From: Bactericera cockerelli
Lineage: Eukaryota > Arthropoda > Insecta > Hemiptera > Triozidae
DNA: 64,000 bases
Reading direction: 5' to 3'
NCBI GenBank assembly: GCA_024516035.1
Contig: CM044966.1
Location: 2,456,287 to 2,520,286 of the forward strand
Shown here: one piece after another, positions 11,339-21,736 of the stretch
Layout: every line of letters starts with the position of its first letter
How positions within the stretch are numbered: position 1 is the first letter of the stretch
Notes under the pieces: generated by a model
Databases searched by the model: none
Seen by the model: only the letters and a program-made list of their open reading frames with translations
What the model was told of the DNA's origin: nothing
Program-made: the position numbers and the translations under genes

Positions 11339-11725
11339 GACTGGTGTCCCAACCTTTCGACTCATTCTGCCCGGACTATACTGCATTAAATATATTTGCC
11401 TTAATAGATGAGACTTATTTACGGACCATAGTTGCATCAAGTAGAGTTTGCCTTAATAGATAAAACGCATTTACGTTCATTAGATAGTAAATACTCATGG
11501 CGATCGTGTAACTTTGCGCGCGTTTTCTTAATTGCCTCCACATGGGATCATGATAGATTTGATAATAATGATACAAGTGATAATGTCGGTATAATAATGT
11601 TGGTGACTATCGTTATGCTATCACTAAATTGTTGTATCAGTTGGCAGATGGTTGCTAATGAGGATTTGTTGATGAGGTAGTCAAATAACAATTAATAGTT
11701 TCTAGTTGGATGATCGATGGGAAGT

Positions 11726-11825
11726 TGTGCACTGGTGGTCAAGTGGTTAACGCGCTAATCTGGTACTCCAGGTAGCGCAGGGATCTGTTGGTTCGAATTC
11801 CACAAATTCGTTAATAGAAAAAATG
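11726..11825 (+). mobile_element. SINE family B head
   Basis: GTGCACTGGTGGTCAAGTGG head with GGTTCGAATTCC. The body is lost. Confidence 0.8.
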
Positions 11826-11869
11826 GTGTCATAATGATTAACAATAATAATTATTGTTAATAGTAATAG

Positions 11870-12228
11870 CCAGCCTCCAATGCGTAACGGTTGTGACTAC
11901 TGCCCGTAATCCAGAGATCCTGAGTTCAATCCGCGGTCGGAGCAGACTTTTCACACCAAAAATACTGTTCCCTCTGTACATGTGAGGCTGGCATTTCCGG
12001 CCTTACCCAGACTGGGTGAGGAGGTTAATGTGGGTAGCTGGTACGATTCCCAGCAAATGGACGGTAAAATCCCCGTCCTAATCCAAGACGTTCAATCAAA
12101 TAGAATTGTTGGCGTTAGGAAGGCATCCAGATGTAAAAAAATGTGCCCAAACCAACCAACCTCAACCATGAAGTTGAACAACGTCGACCCTGCTTAAGCG
12201 GAATAAGATAGGGTAAAAGAAGATTAAT
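11870..12228 (+). mobile_element. SINE family E, full length
   Basis: Head GCCAGCCTCCAATGCGTAAC, B-box region GAGTTCAATCC, core CCCAGACTGGGTGAGG and the longer tail CCAACCAACCTCAACCATGA...GGGTAAAAGAAGAT. Confidence 0.9.
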
Positions 12229-12700
12229 AATTTCTAAATGGATCGGTGGATGATGGATAGCTATTGAGTTTTCATTGACTTTACATATGCTTTTGGTAAT
12301 GTTGATTTCACGTATAATTTTTATAATGATATTAAAAAAAAAACTGTTATGATGATCAATTTGATGAAGAGGCAAATAGTTGTTTCGCAGTACAAATGGT
12401 TTTTCACATGTGATTAACAATTCTGCACTTGTTGGCACAGAAATAATTTTCATTGCTGGTGTTGATAATGGGGATGCTGTAGTTTCTGATAATGTCGATA
12501 ATTTTGTTTTTGTTGTTATTGTAGTTTTTTATTTTTTGTTGTTGTTGTTGTTTTATTTTTTGATGATGTTGTTATTCTATTTGGCAACAGATTCATTGGA
12601 GTCATTGGTAATTTGTGAATTGCGTTCGAGGCACGATTTTGCTTCACTTCTTCTGTTTCCTGCTTGAGAAAATATAGTTGTTCAAATAACAATTGATTTG
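12229..12700. other. No recognised feature
   Basis: T-rich sequence. Open frames here are low-complexity Val/Phe/Leu strings. Confidence 0.4.
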
Positions 12701-12872
12701 CGTCGATGGCACGTTGAATGCGCTGGTTCTCGTAGGATCACCGGAGTTCAGCAACGTACAACGAGGTGAAGACTTCGTGATGCTGGCATTGCGGCCCAAC
12801 CCAGGGTGAGGTTAATGTGGGTAATGACCATGCATTTGAAAGCGACGTTAAAAACAACTAAAAAAAAAAATT
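12701..12872 (+). mobile_element. SINE family G (5S-derived)
   Basis: 5S-like head GCGTCGATGGCACGTTGAAT and ATCACCGGAGTTCAGCAACG, short core and poly(A). Confidence 0.85.
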
Positions 12873-12880
12873 AATAATAA

Positions 12881-13060
12881 GTGCACTGGTAGTCAAGTGG
12901 TTAACGCGCTAGTCTGAATCCCACCCAGTGCATGAATTTTTCCTCATTAATTTGAGTTTGTGACCACATAATAATAAGACTCTGAGGGTTAGGTGGTAGA
13001 AAATGCTTTGAGCACTAACCTCGCGTGGTAGTTACCTACCACTAAAGAGTGTTATTATTA
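12881..13060 (+). mobile_element. SINE family B with internal head deletion
   Basis: The head jumps from GCTAGTCTG directly to AATCCCACCCAGTGCATG. Body and tail are normal. Confidence 0.88.
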
Positions 13061-13130
13061 ATTATTTTTCAATAGTCCTATAACTGGGCAGTAAAAATAA
13101 GATAATTAATACTATTTATTATTACAAATT

Positions 13131-13288
13131 CACCGACCTCAGTAGCTTGATGGATAAGGCGGCGGACTTGTAACCTGGAGGTCGCGGTGGTTCAAGTCCC
13201 GGTTTCAGCGTAGATTTAGTAAAGCGAGTTTGAGTAGTTGTGATATCACGAAAGTGAATAACACAAATATGATAATTTAACTTTAACT
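13131..13288 (+). mobile_element. SINE family D, full length
   Basis: CACCGACCTCAGTAGCTTGA to AACACAAATATGATAATTTA. Confidence 0.9.
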
Positions 13289-13332
13289 TTTTATTTTAAA
13301 TCAACTTGATGATAAAACATACCTACATTATG

Positions 13333-13475
13333 AAAAACATACGCGCCAGCCTCCGTGGCGTGACGTTTGAGACTACTATTACAATTTTTTTTTTTTTACA
13401 AATTCCGGGAATCGAACCCGGGTCACCTCGAGTGCAAGGCGCGCATGCTACCACCAAGGCCAAGGTGACCACTTC
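13333..13475. mobile_element. SINE E head (+) followed by another tRNA-like head (-)
   Basis: GCCAGCCTCCGTGGCGTGAC to 13375, a T run, then the complement of a different tRNA-like promoter with GGAATCGAACCCGGGTCACC and CACCAAGGCCAAGGTGACC. Confidence 0.6.
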
Positions 13476-13661
13476 GACGATATTATTTTTTTTTTTTCAA
13501 CACGACAAACTACATATTTTACGTTCATAGTCGCACAGTTTGTTGTGTTGCGTTTTGCTGTATTTATTATTTCAATGTAGATAATATTATGTATATGACA
13601 TAAAATGTATTTATAATTCCGATGTAATGTTGTGACAACGTGGGACTGTGTCAACCCCTGG

Positions 13662-13735
13662 CCCCCGGGGGGGGGGGGGGCGCCCTCCTCTAGAGGGGGG
13701 GGGGACCCGTTCCCTAGAGGGGGAGGGACCCCTTC
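13662..13735 (+). repeat. G-rich, potentially quadruplex-forming tract
   Basis: Four or more runs of at least 5 G within about 70 bp, with C-rich complements (CCTCTAGAGGGGG) that could also form hairpins. Confidence 0.75.
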
Positions 13736-13924
13736 CGTTAATACAATGACCTCGGGCGCCCGTGCCAAGAAAATTAGTATTACCCCGGAACATATTATTT
13801 CTTCAAATCAGATTTTTTTCATCATACTTATTGCACTTCTTCTTCCCCTCTATTTATAATTTTATTTCTTATTCTTCTTCTTTGGTACATAAACTCAAAC
13901 GACCTTAGTAGCTTGACATTAATA

Positions 13925-14134
13925 ATATAGGTAATAATAATAATAGTAATATCGCCTTATTTATACTGCCGATTAGGACTATTTGGCCCCATTATTCCAG
14001 CAGTAAGCCCAAGACGTATTATGATAAAAATCCCAAATGGAAGGATAACTTGTCATGTCCCGGCTGGGTTTCAAACCTGCGACCTCTAGAACCTCTGGAT
14101 TCACAGACTTTTACCAATGAGCTACCGGGACAGA
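13925..14134 (-). mobile_element. SINE family A, full length
   Basis: TAATATCGCCTTATTTATAC tail to GAGCTACCGGGACAG head complement, with a small deletion near the anticodon region. Confidence 0.88.
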
Positions 14135-14136
14135 TA

Positions 14137-14294
14137 TAATAATGCTCTTTAGAGTAATGTAACCACGTAATTACCATGTTATTATTATTATGTGGTCATA
14201 CGATTCTACACAATTAAATGCGGAAAAATGTATGCACTGGGTGGGATTGGATCCTTACGCTACCTTGATTACCGGACTAGAGCGTTAACCCAAA
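14137..14294 (-). mobile_element. SINE family B
   Basis: Diverged complement with GCTCTTTAGAGTAATGTAAC tail and CTTGATTACCGGACTAGAGC head. It abuts the SINE A copy. Confidence 0.72.
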
Positions 14295-14529
14295 GGTTTT
14301 AACAAATCGAGGTATACCTTGTTCCAAAGGACTCAATAAAAGGAGTTCATATCAACAAAATTTATCCTTCTGAAACTTACTGTTAACGAGTTATAGGACA
14401 GAACATACCGACCACTAAAGAGAATTATTATTATTACAAGATAATTTATGATTTTACTTGCATAGTTATTTGTATAATTGTATATTGATGATTTTACTTA
14501 CGTAATAATACGTAATTTGTATATGTATA

Positions 14530-14969
14530 CAGGGTGGTCCAGAAAGTTTGCACCAAAATGATAGGAGTAATAAAAGAGACCATTTCCAACAAAAATATTC
14601 CCGGACATTTTCCTTTATTTTTTGTCGTTTTCAAAATGGCGACCAAAAGTGTGTTTTTCAATATTCCGACTTTGGTTTGGCTTTTGATTTTTTTAATTTT
14701 TTCTGTACCACCTAGAAAAAAACGGATTAAATTTTTGAATTGAGAATAAAATTTTAATTAAAATAAGTTAAATTAACCCGTTCAATGTTTTAATGTTCAT
14801 GCTCATTTAGGCTGTCAAGTTTCTGAACGCACGTATTTGAAAAACACACGTTTTGGCCGCCATTTTGAAAACGACAAAAAATAAAGGAAAATGTCCGGGA
14901 ATATTTTTGTTGGAAATGGTCTCTTTTATTACCCCCATCATTTTGGTGCAAACTTTCTGGACCACCCTG
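14530..14969. mobile_element. Foldback MITE, family 1
   Basis: 440-bp copy of the 8083 element with ends CAGGGTGGTCCAGAAAGTTT, flanked by TA. Confidence 0.88.
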
Positions 14970-15206
14970 TATAATCTTTTAAATAAATAAAACATATATG
15001 TAGTTAGAATGCTAAACCACGCCACCCTTCTTCCTAGGGACCTTGAAACTTGCACGTAAATGCAATTTATATTCGATCAACTCAAGTTCATGTGTCAGTG
15101 GTTGGGTGGAAGAGAATGCCATTGGTGTGACGCTCTAGGCTTGCAGGTGTACGAGGTGCATAGGGAAAAATACTTCCCAAGGAAGGTTTCTACCTTATCT
15201 TTATAA

Positions 15207-15288
15207 AATAATAATAATATCGCCTTATTTATACTGCACGGTTAGGACTAATTGGTCCCATTATTCCAGCAGTAAGTCCAAGACGTAA
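15207..15288 (-). mobile_element. SINE family A tail fragment
   Basis: AATATCGCCTTATTTATACT to CCAGCAGTAAGTCCAAGACG. The head is absent. Confidence 0.8.
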
Positions 15289-15541
15289 ACCTGAATTAAA
15301 TCTGAATTAAAAACAGTGGTATAGTAGTGCTTTATTTAGACTGTCGCCGTCGGCTTGAGACAGGGAGTCCCATGAGACGTATTATTATGTGGTGAAATTT
15401 TTTTGGCCAATCCTGTAGATTGTTAAGTTTATCATAAATGTATGTGTGAATAGATTTGTAGATATTCCAAATAATCGAACAACTTAATTAATTTGTTCCA
15501 ACATTATGAAATTTATGACTTTTCCGTTATCCCTCCTTCCA

Positions 15542-15546
<5 letters not shown>

Positions 15547-15629
<83 letters not shown>

Positions 15630-15682
15630 ACTCAGTCACTCACTCACTCTCCTCTCTCTCTCTCTCTCTTTCTCTATCTCTC

Positions 15683-15720
<38 letters not shown>

Positions 15721-15818
15721 ACTCAGTCACTCACTCACTCTCCTCTCCTCTCTCTCTCTCTTTCTCCTCTCTCTCCTCCTCTCCTCTCCTCTCTCTCTCT
15801 CTCTCTCTCACTCTCATC

Positions 15819-15885
<67 letters not shown>

Positions 15886-15992
15886 CTCTCACTCTCACTC
15901 TCACTCTCACTCCTCCTCTCCTCTCTCTCTCTCTCTCTCTCCCTCCCGTCCCTCCCCCTCTCTCCTCTCTCTCCCTCCCTCCTCCTCTCTCT
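15547..15992. repeat. Long CT microsatellite
   Basis: About 445 bp of (CT)n with CACTCACTCAGTCA-type interruptions. All frames are artefacts. The flank at 16010-16080 (AACCAACCTCAACCATAAGG) is the 3' part of a SINE E. Confidence 0.9.
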
Positions 15993-16080
15993 CCCCCCCA
16001 CAACCCAAAAATATACCACAACCAACCTCAACCATAAGGTTGAACAATGCCGACACCAAGGCAAAGTGGAAGAAGAATAA

Positions 16081-16535
16081 AGTTATGTCTGAAATGGAAT
16101 TTAAGAAAAAAACAAAAATCAAAGATCTGATGAAGAAATTTGTTTTGTGATAAAGTGTTATCCCATTATTGCACCCATAAATAAATAAGTAAGTAAATAA
16201 ATAAATTACTTAAAGAATGTCGGAATTATTATGATTTCAAATATTTCAATTACGATGATTCCTTTCACAAACAAATTAATGGATATCAACATTCGTCAGA
16301 ATTTTATTATTATTTTTTTCATTATTATTTCGAATAAATTATTAATAAAAAACGGTAATTAAAAATAACACCCGAGTGTTTTGTGTGGAAAAATAAATAA
16401 TGTGTTTTAATGGCTGCTGATTCGCTGAAAAGGTCATTTGGAATTTTAATTCTCTCAGTGTCAAGGCTCTTCTTGCTAACGACTTTGATTATTATTATTA
16501 TTATATAATAAAATCGTAATAATCATCATCATCAT
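16081..16535. other. No recognised gene
   Basis: AT-rich sequence with short ATT runs. Confidence 0.4.
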
Positions 16536-16536
16536 C

Positions 16537-16735
16537 ATCGTAGGGTGGCGTCATCGTGAACGATGGTAGCCAGGCAGTGGAGGAATGACTCCGCACTTCT
16601 ACCACTGTCTTTACAAGGAGGCCAATAATTGACAAGGCCCCCAGAACCAAGCCAATGATGGTCTACTCCCTGTTTATAGTCCCCCAGCCAGACTGCTGGT
16701 CTCCTCCCTGTTTATAGTCCCCCAGCCATACTTGT
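16537..16735 (-). mobile_element. Element M (minisatellite-bearing)
   Basis: Complement of the unique part (GATGGTAGCCAGGCAGTGGA) plus about two 38-bp-type units (CCCTGTTTATAGTCCCCCAG). Confidence 0.85.
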
Positions 16736-17424
16736 TTATTATAATCATTACTAATATTAATACCTTTTTTTATTATTAATATTGTGTTAATGATAATGAT
16801 TATTATATCAACATTATTGATATGAAAACAAGGAAAAAAAAATCATTGATAATTTTATTTATTTATTTTTCTTCGCGTTTCCAAAAGCAAGGCACAAGGT
16901 CGAGGTCAAAAGATTTTTCCGATAAAAAAGAAGAAGCAAATGTAATGATAAGAAGAGAGTGTTTTTCTTTCATTTCCAATTAAAAATTGTTTTTGTTGGA
17001 ACAGATGGAAAGTGGAAAGCATCCAGAATCCATCTCCTTCCTCTTTGGTCGTTGTGGCTTCCGGTAGAAAGTTGAAATTTGTATTTAATTATCTCTTAAA
17101 TTGAGAAGTTGACAAAAATTTCAACTTTTTATTATTATTATTATTTATTTTTTTAACAAGGTTTAAATTACCTGGTTTTATTATCATTTTATTATTGGGT
17201 GATGGCCTTAGGCAATAAACCCGCCCTTTAGTTATTTCGTAGCCATGAAACAGGAGCGTCTACAGAGTAAGACGCTTGTGGTCAGTGTTGGACGCTAAGA
17301 AACCCAAAGTACGTAATGTTATTTTATTTAATATTATAAAGTTATATTATTTAATATTATATACCATTTAAATAAACCTAGTTTTATAAAATATAACAAA
17401 AAAACAACTTGAACCGAATTTCGA
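16736..17424. other. Upstream intron or flank of the SoxC HMG exon
   Basis: AT-rich. A short family W fragment (ATTGGGTGATGGCCTTAGGC) is at about 17195-17240. No coding exon was recognised. Confidence 0.4.
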
Positions 17425-17522
17425 ATACATTTTTTTTTTGTACAAAAAAAATGTCGGCTCTGGGTTTCGAACCCGGGACCTTCCGCATGGCAAGCGAGTT
17501 CCTTACCACTCACCTAATTCCT
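17425..17522 (-). mobile_element. SINE family C head remnant abutting the SoxC 3' splice site
   Basis: The complement of a family C tRNA-like head (GTCGGC...TTCGAACCCGGGACCTTCCGCATGGCAAGCGAG) ends about 20 bp before exon 17544. The SINE-derived CACCTAATTC lies where a branch point would be expected. Confidence 0.78.
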
Positions 17523-17543
17523 CGCATCTTCTTCTGTCCACAG

Positions 17544-17674
17544 ACGAAGAAGAACAACCCGAACCACATCAAGCGACCCATGAAACGCCTTCATGGTGTG
17601 GTCCCAGATGGAGCGACGCAAGATCTGCGAGATCCAGCCCGACATGCACAACGCCGAGATATCCAAACGCCTGG
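17544..17674 (+). CDS. SoxC: SoxC transcription factor, HMG-box exon 1 of 2 (internal exon, 1-bp frameshift)
   Basis: Internal exon encoding the first part of a SOX HMG box, a DNA-binding domain that bends the minor groove at ACAAAG-like sites in the nucleus. It is preceded by a polypyrimidine tract and CACAG and ends at CTGG|GTGAGT, splitting a glycine codon. After correction the 43 whole codons read [16 protein letters not shown], then [18 protein letters not shown], then HNAEISKRL. The SOX signature RPMNAFMVW and the [10 protein letters not shown] segment are typical of group C Sox proteins (Sox14 in flies, SOX4/11/12 in vertebrates). The exon is 131 bp but 130 bp are needed: an extra A in AAA (17583-17585) breaks the frame after RPM. 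All other residues are intact, so an assembly or sequencing error is more likely than a pseudogene. The start codon lies in an upstream exon that I could not find. Confidence 0.93.
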
Positions 17675-18815
17675 GTGAGTAATTCAATACAATACAATGC
17701 TCAATAGTATACAATACAATACTATAAAACGGTGAAAAATTTATGAGATTCAAGCCGATATGCGCAACGCCGAGATATCCAAAGGTCTGGGTGAGTAATT
17801 CAATACAGTACAATACAATATGAATACTATGAAGCGGCGCAAGATTTGCAAGATTCAGCCCGACATGCACAACGCCGAGATATCCAAACGTCTGGGTGAG
17901 TAATTCAGTGAGATTTAACCCGACATGCACAACGCCGAGATATCCAAACGCCTGGGTGAGTAATTCAATAAGATTTAACCCGACATGCACAACGCTGAGA
18001 TATCCAATCGCCTAGGTGAGTAATTCAATAAGATTTAACCCGACATGCACAACGCCGAGATATCCAAACGCCTGGGTGAGTAATTCAATACAATACAATG
18101 CTCAATAGTATACAATACAATACTATGAAGCGACGCAAGATCTGCGAGATTCAGCCCGACATGCACAACGCCGAGATATCCAAACGCCTGGGTGAGTAAT
18201 TCAATAAGATTTAACCCGACAAGTCACTGTGGCAGAGCGAGTTAGCGCGCTAGGCATTGCACACATGGTGACCTGGGTTCGATTCCCAGCGGGGGAGGAT
18301 TTTTTTCTGCTCTGTACTTGGATGTTCGGGGTCCACTCATACCTCGTGAGGAAAAATGAGTAGTTACTTGTATGAGTAATGACCAGTGGCGGCATTACCA
18401 GAGTAAAAAGAAATTAATGTAATAGAATAATTCGAAATGTAAAGGAGGCTCTTAGTAATGCTGCGCTACCCACAAAAATTGTGAAGAGGCCTTGTGCTTC
18501 ACCACAAAGAAATTCGTACATAATTCAATAAGATTTAACCCGACAATCCCGACATGCACAACGCTGAGATATCCAAACGTCTGGGTGAGTAATTCAATAA
18601 GATCTAACCCGACATGCACAACGCCGAGATATCCAAACGTCTAGGTGAGTAATTCAATAAGATTTAACCCGACATGCACAACGCCGAGATATCCAAACGT
18701 CTAGGTGAGTAATTCAATAAGATTCAACCCGACATGCACAACGCCGAGATATCCAAACGTCTGGGTGAGTAATTCAATTCAATACAATACTATGAAGCGG
18801 CGCAAGATTTGCCTA
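17675..18815 (+). repeat. Tandem array of SoxC exon 3' end plus splice donor
   Basis: About ten extra copies of the segment GACATGCACAACGCCGAGAT...CTGGGTGAGTAATTCAAT follow the genuine exon end. Donor-like GTGAGT sites lie at 17791, 17896, 17956, 18016, 18076, 18192, 18585, 18645, 18705 and 18765, in addition to the real one at 17675. Most units are exactly 60 bp. Three are longer (116, 105 and 116 bp) and two of these start further back in the exon at the RRKICE codons. In the 60-bp units GAGATTCAGCCC has become AAGATTTAACCC, which adds a stop, so they are not coding. The array is split by a SINE and ends in a truncated long unit at about 18785-18815. Confidence 0.93.
18223..18520 (+). mobile_element. 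SINE family F copy inside the SoxC array
   Basis: tRNA-derived head GTCACTGTGGCAGAGCGAG with B box GGTTCGATTCCC, then the family F body (CCTCGTGAGGAAAAATGAG) and a CTGCGCTACCCAC-type 3' part. It is flanked by identical 26-bp copies of array sequence at 18197-18222 and 18521-18546, which look like a target duplication. Confidence 0.88.
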
Positions 18816-18841
18816 GTTGGTTTTGCCTAGTTGCCTAGTTG

Positions 18842-18872
18842 GATGATTCCTTGGTCGAACCAAGGAATCATC
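18842..18872. repeat. Perfect hairpin at the end of the SoxC array
   Basis: Arms GATGATTCCTTGGT (18842-18855) and ACCAAGGAATCATC (18859-18872) are exact reverse complements around a 3-nt loop. Direct repeats of GCCTAGTTG precede it. Confidence 0.85.
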
Positions 18873-19074
18873 TCAGTCCTGATCTTCTTCCTCTTGGTCT
18901 TGAACTCTCGGGTGTTTCCTCAATCACCTTATTTATTTGACTTTCATCTTTCTTCCTCCAAACATATCCCATACAACTTAAACGTTTGCTTCTAGCTTGT
19001 GCCACTGATTGTTTGTAGAATATCTGATTGTTTGTAGAATGTTCTAACTTATCAGATTTCATTTCAACAAACAA
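18868..19074 (-). pseudogene. LINE C-terminal fragment (remnant)
   Basis: A 68-residue minus-strand frame ends in the pattern RLSCMGYVWRKKDE...PESSRPRGRRSGLR. This resembles the C-terminal RLxWxGHVxRM...P.G.RxRGRP region common in non-LTR retrotransposon polyproteins. No reverse transcriptase is attached, so it looks like an isolated old fragment within the SoxC intron. Confidence 0.45.
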
Positions 19075-20471
19075 TGATCAGTTATCATTGTTCTCTATGA
19101 TTTCTAATAATCACATCGCTCAAAAACCATGCTTATGCATGACTTAGAAAGCATATTATAAACCTAAAAACGGCTGTAAGAATGACTTTGAAGTTTCAGA
19201 ATCAAATTACCAACCAAACTAGTGTTTCTCAACGTTTTCTACCTCATGGTACACCTTGGGAACTCTATCCATTACTTTTAAGTTAGATTAGGACCTAATG
19301 TATTTCCTTGAAGGACCCTGGTTGAGAGTTGAGAATTGATTGATAAAACCATTGCCTTAGTCCTAATTAAGAAAAAAATCAAATTTGGATCGTGCACGAA
19401 GATGATAAATGTGAGGCCCTGTTGTAATCAGGAGATTAAATTAGAAATCACTCAATGTCATCTGAACTAAAAGTGCTTTGAGATTCTATGAAAGGGATAA
19501 ATTCATATTACTCTAATTACTTGTGGTTTAATTGAGTATATCCTAGTTTGAAAATTTGTGATTGATGTTTTGTAGGAAGTATGTATGTTGGTTGCCAAGT
19601 GATGTACTTTATTTAGATAAGTTATTTAAAAAAAATTGTACCAAGAGTGTGGTAGGGTGGTATAACTCTTAGTTCTTAAAGAAACAATAAAACATGTAAT
19701 ACTCTTTAGGGGAAGTTTAACACCTATATTTTAATCCTGTTGGACATTATCTGTTGTGTTGGTGTGTTTTTTTTGTGGTTCAATTGATATTTGCTTTAAG
19801 TGCGTAGATATAGAAGAGGTCTGTGTGTTGGCTCATATCAACATTGGAGATTCCTTAGTAAATTGCTTTGCTTTTCCTTTTATTTCGTTTGAAGTCGGTA
19901 CCTAGAGATTTCTGAAAAAATAGGTACCAGAGATCAGAGATTGCTTTGGTTTGATTAATATGGCCTCAAGATGTGTTCTAATGTCAAGTTATAATTTTAA
20001 AGTGAAACATATTCAAGATTTTGAAGAGAAGGTCACAAAGAGTCCCCATTCCCACCCATGATGAAGTTGATTAATTGATTTGAAGATCAATTGGGTTCAT
20101 AAGTCCATATGACTTGTGTGAGTTATGAGTGATTTTAAACTGACTTCTAGATTATCATCTCTCTGTTTCATGGCTATCGCTATTTACATTTGTATGCTAG
20201 GGTTTAAAATATTAAAATCCTTAGTGATATGGTTCTCGTGGTATACTTAGTATATTCTCAGAGCTCAACATAAAGTATATTTACGTTCACGGATGGCGTG
20301 TCGTCCTTATGGCTCTTATTTTGTTAGGAAATAATCTCTCCCCCTTCATCTTTCTTTTCCCCCAAAATAAATAAAAATGAGAATACCGAGTTCCTTGACT
20401 TTAATATTTTAGCAAATCAGAACAATACACGAATTTCAGTATCCGATGTAGAATGTAGCAATTTTCTTATA
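19075..20471. other. SoxC intron, no recognised feature
   Basis: AT-rich unique-looking sequence. I see no SINE, ORF or tandem array in it. Confidence 0.5.
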
Positions 20472-20628
20472 CAGTCAAACCTGGATATAAGAGATACCTT
20501 GATATAACAGGACAAATTTTCAGGTCCTATAATCTATAAAGACAAAATAACCTCTTCAGAAGAGAAACTTAAATAAAAGAGAGAAAAAAATCTGGTCCCT
20601 AGAATTCACTTATATCTAGGATTGACTG
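20472..20628. mobile_element. pogo/Tigger-like MITE
   Basis: A 157-bp element with inverted ends CAGTCAAACCTGGATATAAG and the complement TTATATCTAGGATTGACTG, flanked by TA. This terminus pattern is typical of pogo/Tigger elements. A fragment of the same family is at about 25923-25955. Confidence 0.75.
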
Positions 20629-21736
20629 TATTGTACTCTCCACCATGGACAATATCAGGTAAATGCAGTTGATTCCTCTACGTCAGTTAAGTTTGTTTTT
20701 TTTTTGTTTTTTGTTTTTTTTGTAAATCGTGACTCCAGTCTTCAAGGCATCCGCATCTCCAACTCTCCGGCGCATTATTATTAGTATGCACAAATTATAC
20801 ACCATGTTTAATATTAATTTAAATCTTCAAAACTCTTTTGAAAAGCACAAAAACTGCACTTGTAAGCGATCATTAATTTTACGTGAGCTGTTATAAATAA
20901 TGGCCATTAAGAGGGAAGGATATTAAAGAGAATAATGAGACTTTATTGTAAACTAATTTGCCAAGTCAATGCTTGAAGCATAATACTTTAGTTTGTATCA
21001 CCTGTCCTTTCTAGCAAATTACTTCACATAATTTCAGTACAAAGCAGTGGTTCAGGACGTGGTTCTGTAACTATACAACATTGTTCTTTCAAGAGTATTG
21101 TTTTGTTGTGTGGCTATTTTTTTGGTTAAATTCTGAAAATACCAAATCAAAGTTTGCTCAAAAGTGTAGTATTGTTGTGAGGCTATTATTTTGCTTGAAT
21201 TATCAAGAGACTTACGTGAAAAAGAATTCCTTCAAACATAGAAAATTGACGTTTTTGATATCAGTTCTTTTTCATCATTCCTACACTTGACGACTATTTC
21301 TACACGAAGTGTTATTTGGGGGATATTTATAACTTTGGGATCTTCAGCCTGATTTTATTCAATGGAATTGTTGCTGCACTTGAATATGACTTGAGAGAGG
21401 AAACTGTATTTATACCTACTTGGCTACTAGATTAGTTATAATTTTTCATTATTACCAGCTGAATTATTCATTAAAACCCGGCTTTTAGTCGCCACAAAGG
21501 TTAAACGTCCCATGTTTCAGAAATTCATTTTAATTCAATTACAGACGTTAAGAAATCTTTTTGTAAAAATCAACTAGGTACTTACCTAGCTACTGTCGGA
21601 AAATCAAGTGTGTGGATTTTGCATTTAAAAGTGTAGATTTAAATTTAGCAATTATTATAAGGGCTTGTCGGTCGTTCAAAAATAATTCGAAATGTTCTTC
21701 CCAATTCTCACGTTTCTCGTTTTCTTCTGTTCGCAG
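20629..21736. other. SoxC intron 3' part, no recognised feature
   Basis: AT-rich sequence with a T-rich run at 20695-20722. It ends in the acceptor polypyrimidine tract at 21710-21736 (TTTCTCGTTTTCTTCTGTTC). Confidence 0.55.

Larger units (their letters stand above)
17675..21736 (+). other. SoxC intron interrupting the HMG box
   Basis: A 4,062-bp phase-1 intron with donor GTGAGT and acceptor TCGCAG. Its first 1.1 kb is a tandem array derived from the exon end, with a SINE inside. A possible LINE C-terminal remnant follows, and the remaining ~2.6 kb is AT-rich and nearly free of SINEs apart from a pogo-like MITE. Confidence 0.9.

Noticed and set aside
13448..13793. Pro/Gly-rich minus-strand proteins
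   Set aside because: Readings of the G-rich tract and adjacent tRNA-like sequence.
15493..16150. Long Ser/Leu-rich protein frames
   Set aside because: Translation of a (CT)n microsatellite; open in several frames on both strands.
17514..17990. Minus-strand 158-codon frame with a 20-residue repeat (HVGLNLIELLTQ type)
   Set aside because: It is the reverse reading of the 60-bp SoxC array; 60 is divisible by 3, so the frame stays open by arithmetic, not selection.
17675..18770. Array units as extra, mutually exclusive HMG exons
   Set aside because: The 60-bp units contain an in-frame TAA (ATT TAA CCC) and have no polypyrimidine/AG acceptor before them.
17675..18815. CRISPR array
   Set aside because: The units are contiguous tandem repeats without unique spacers, in an animal intron.
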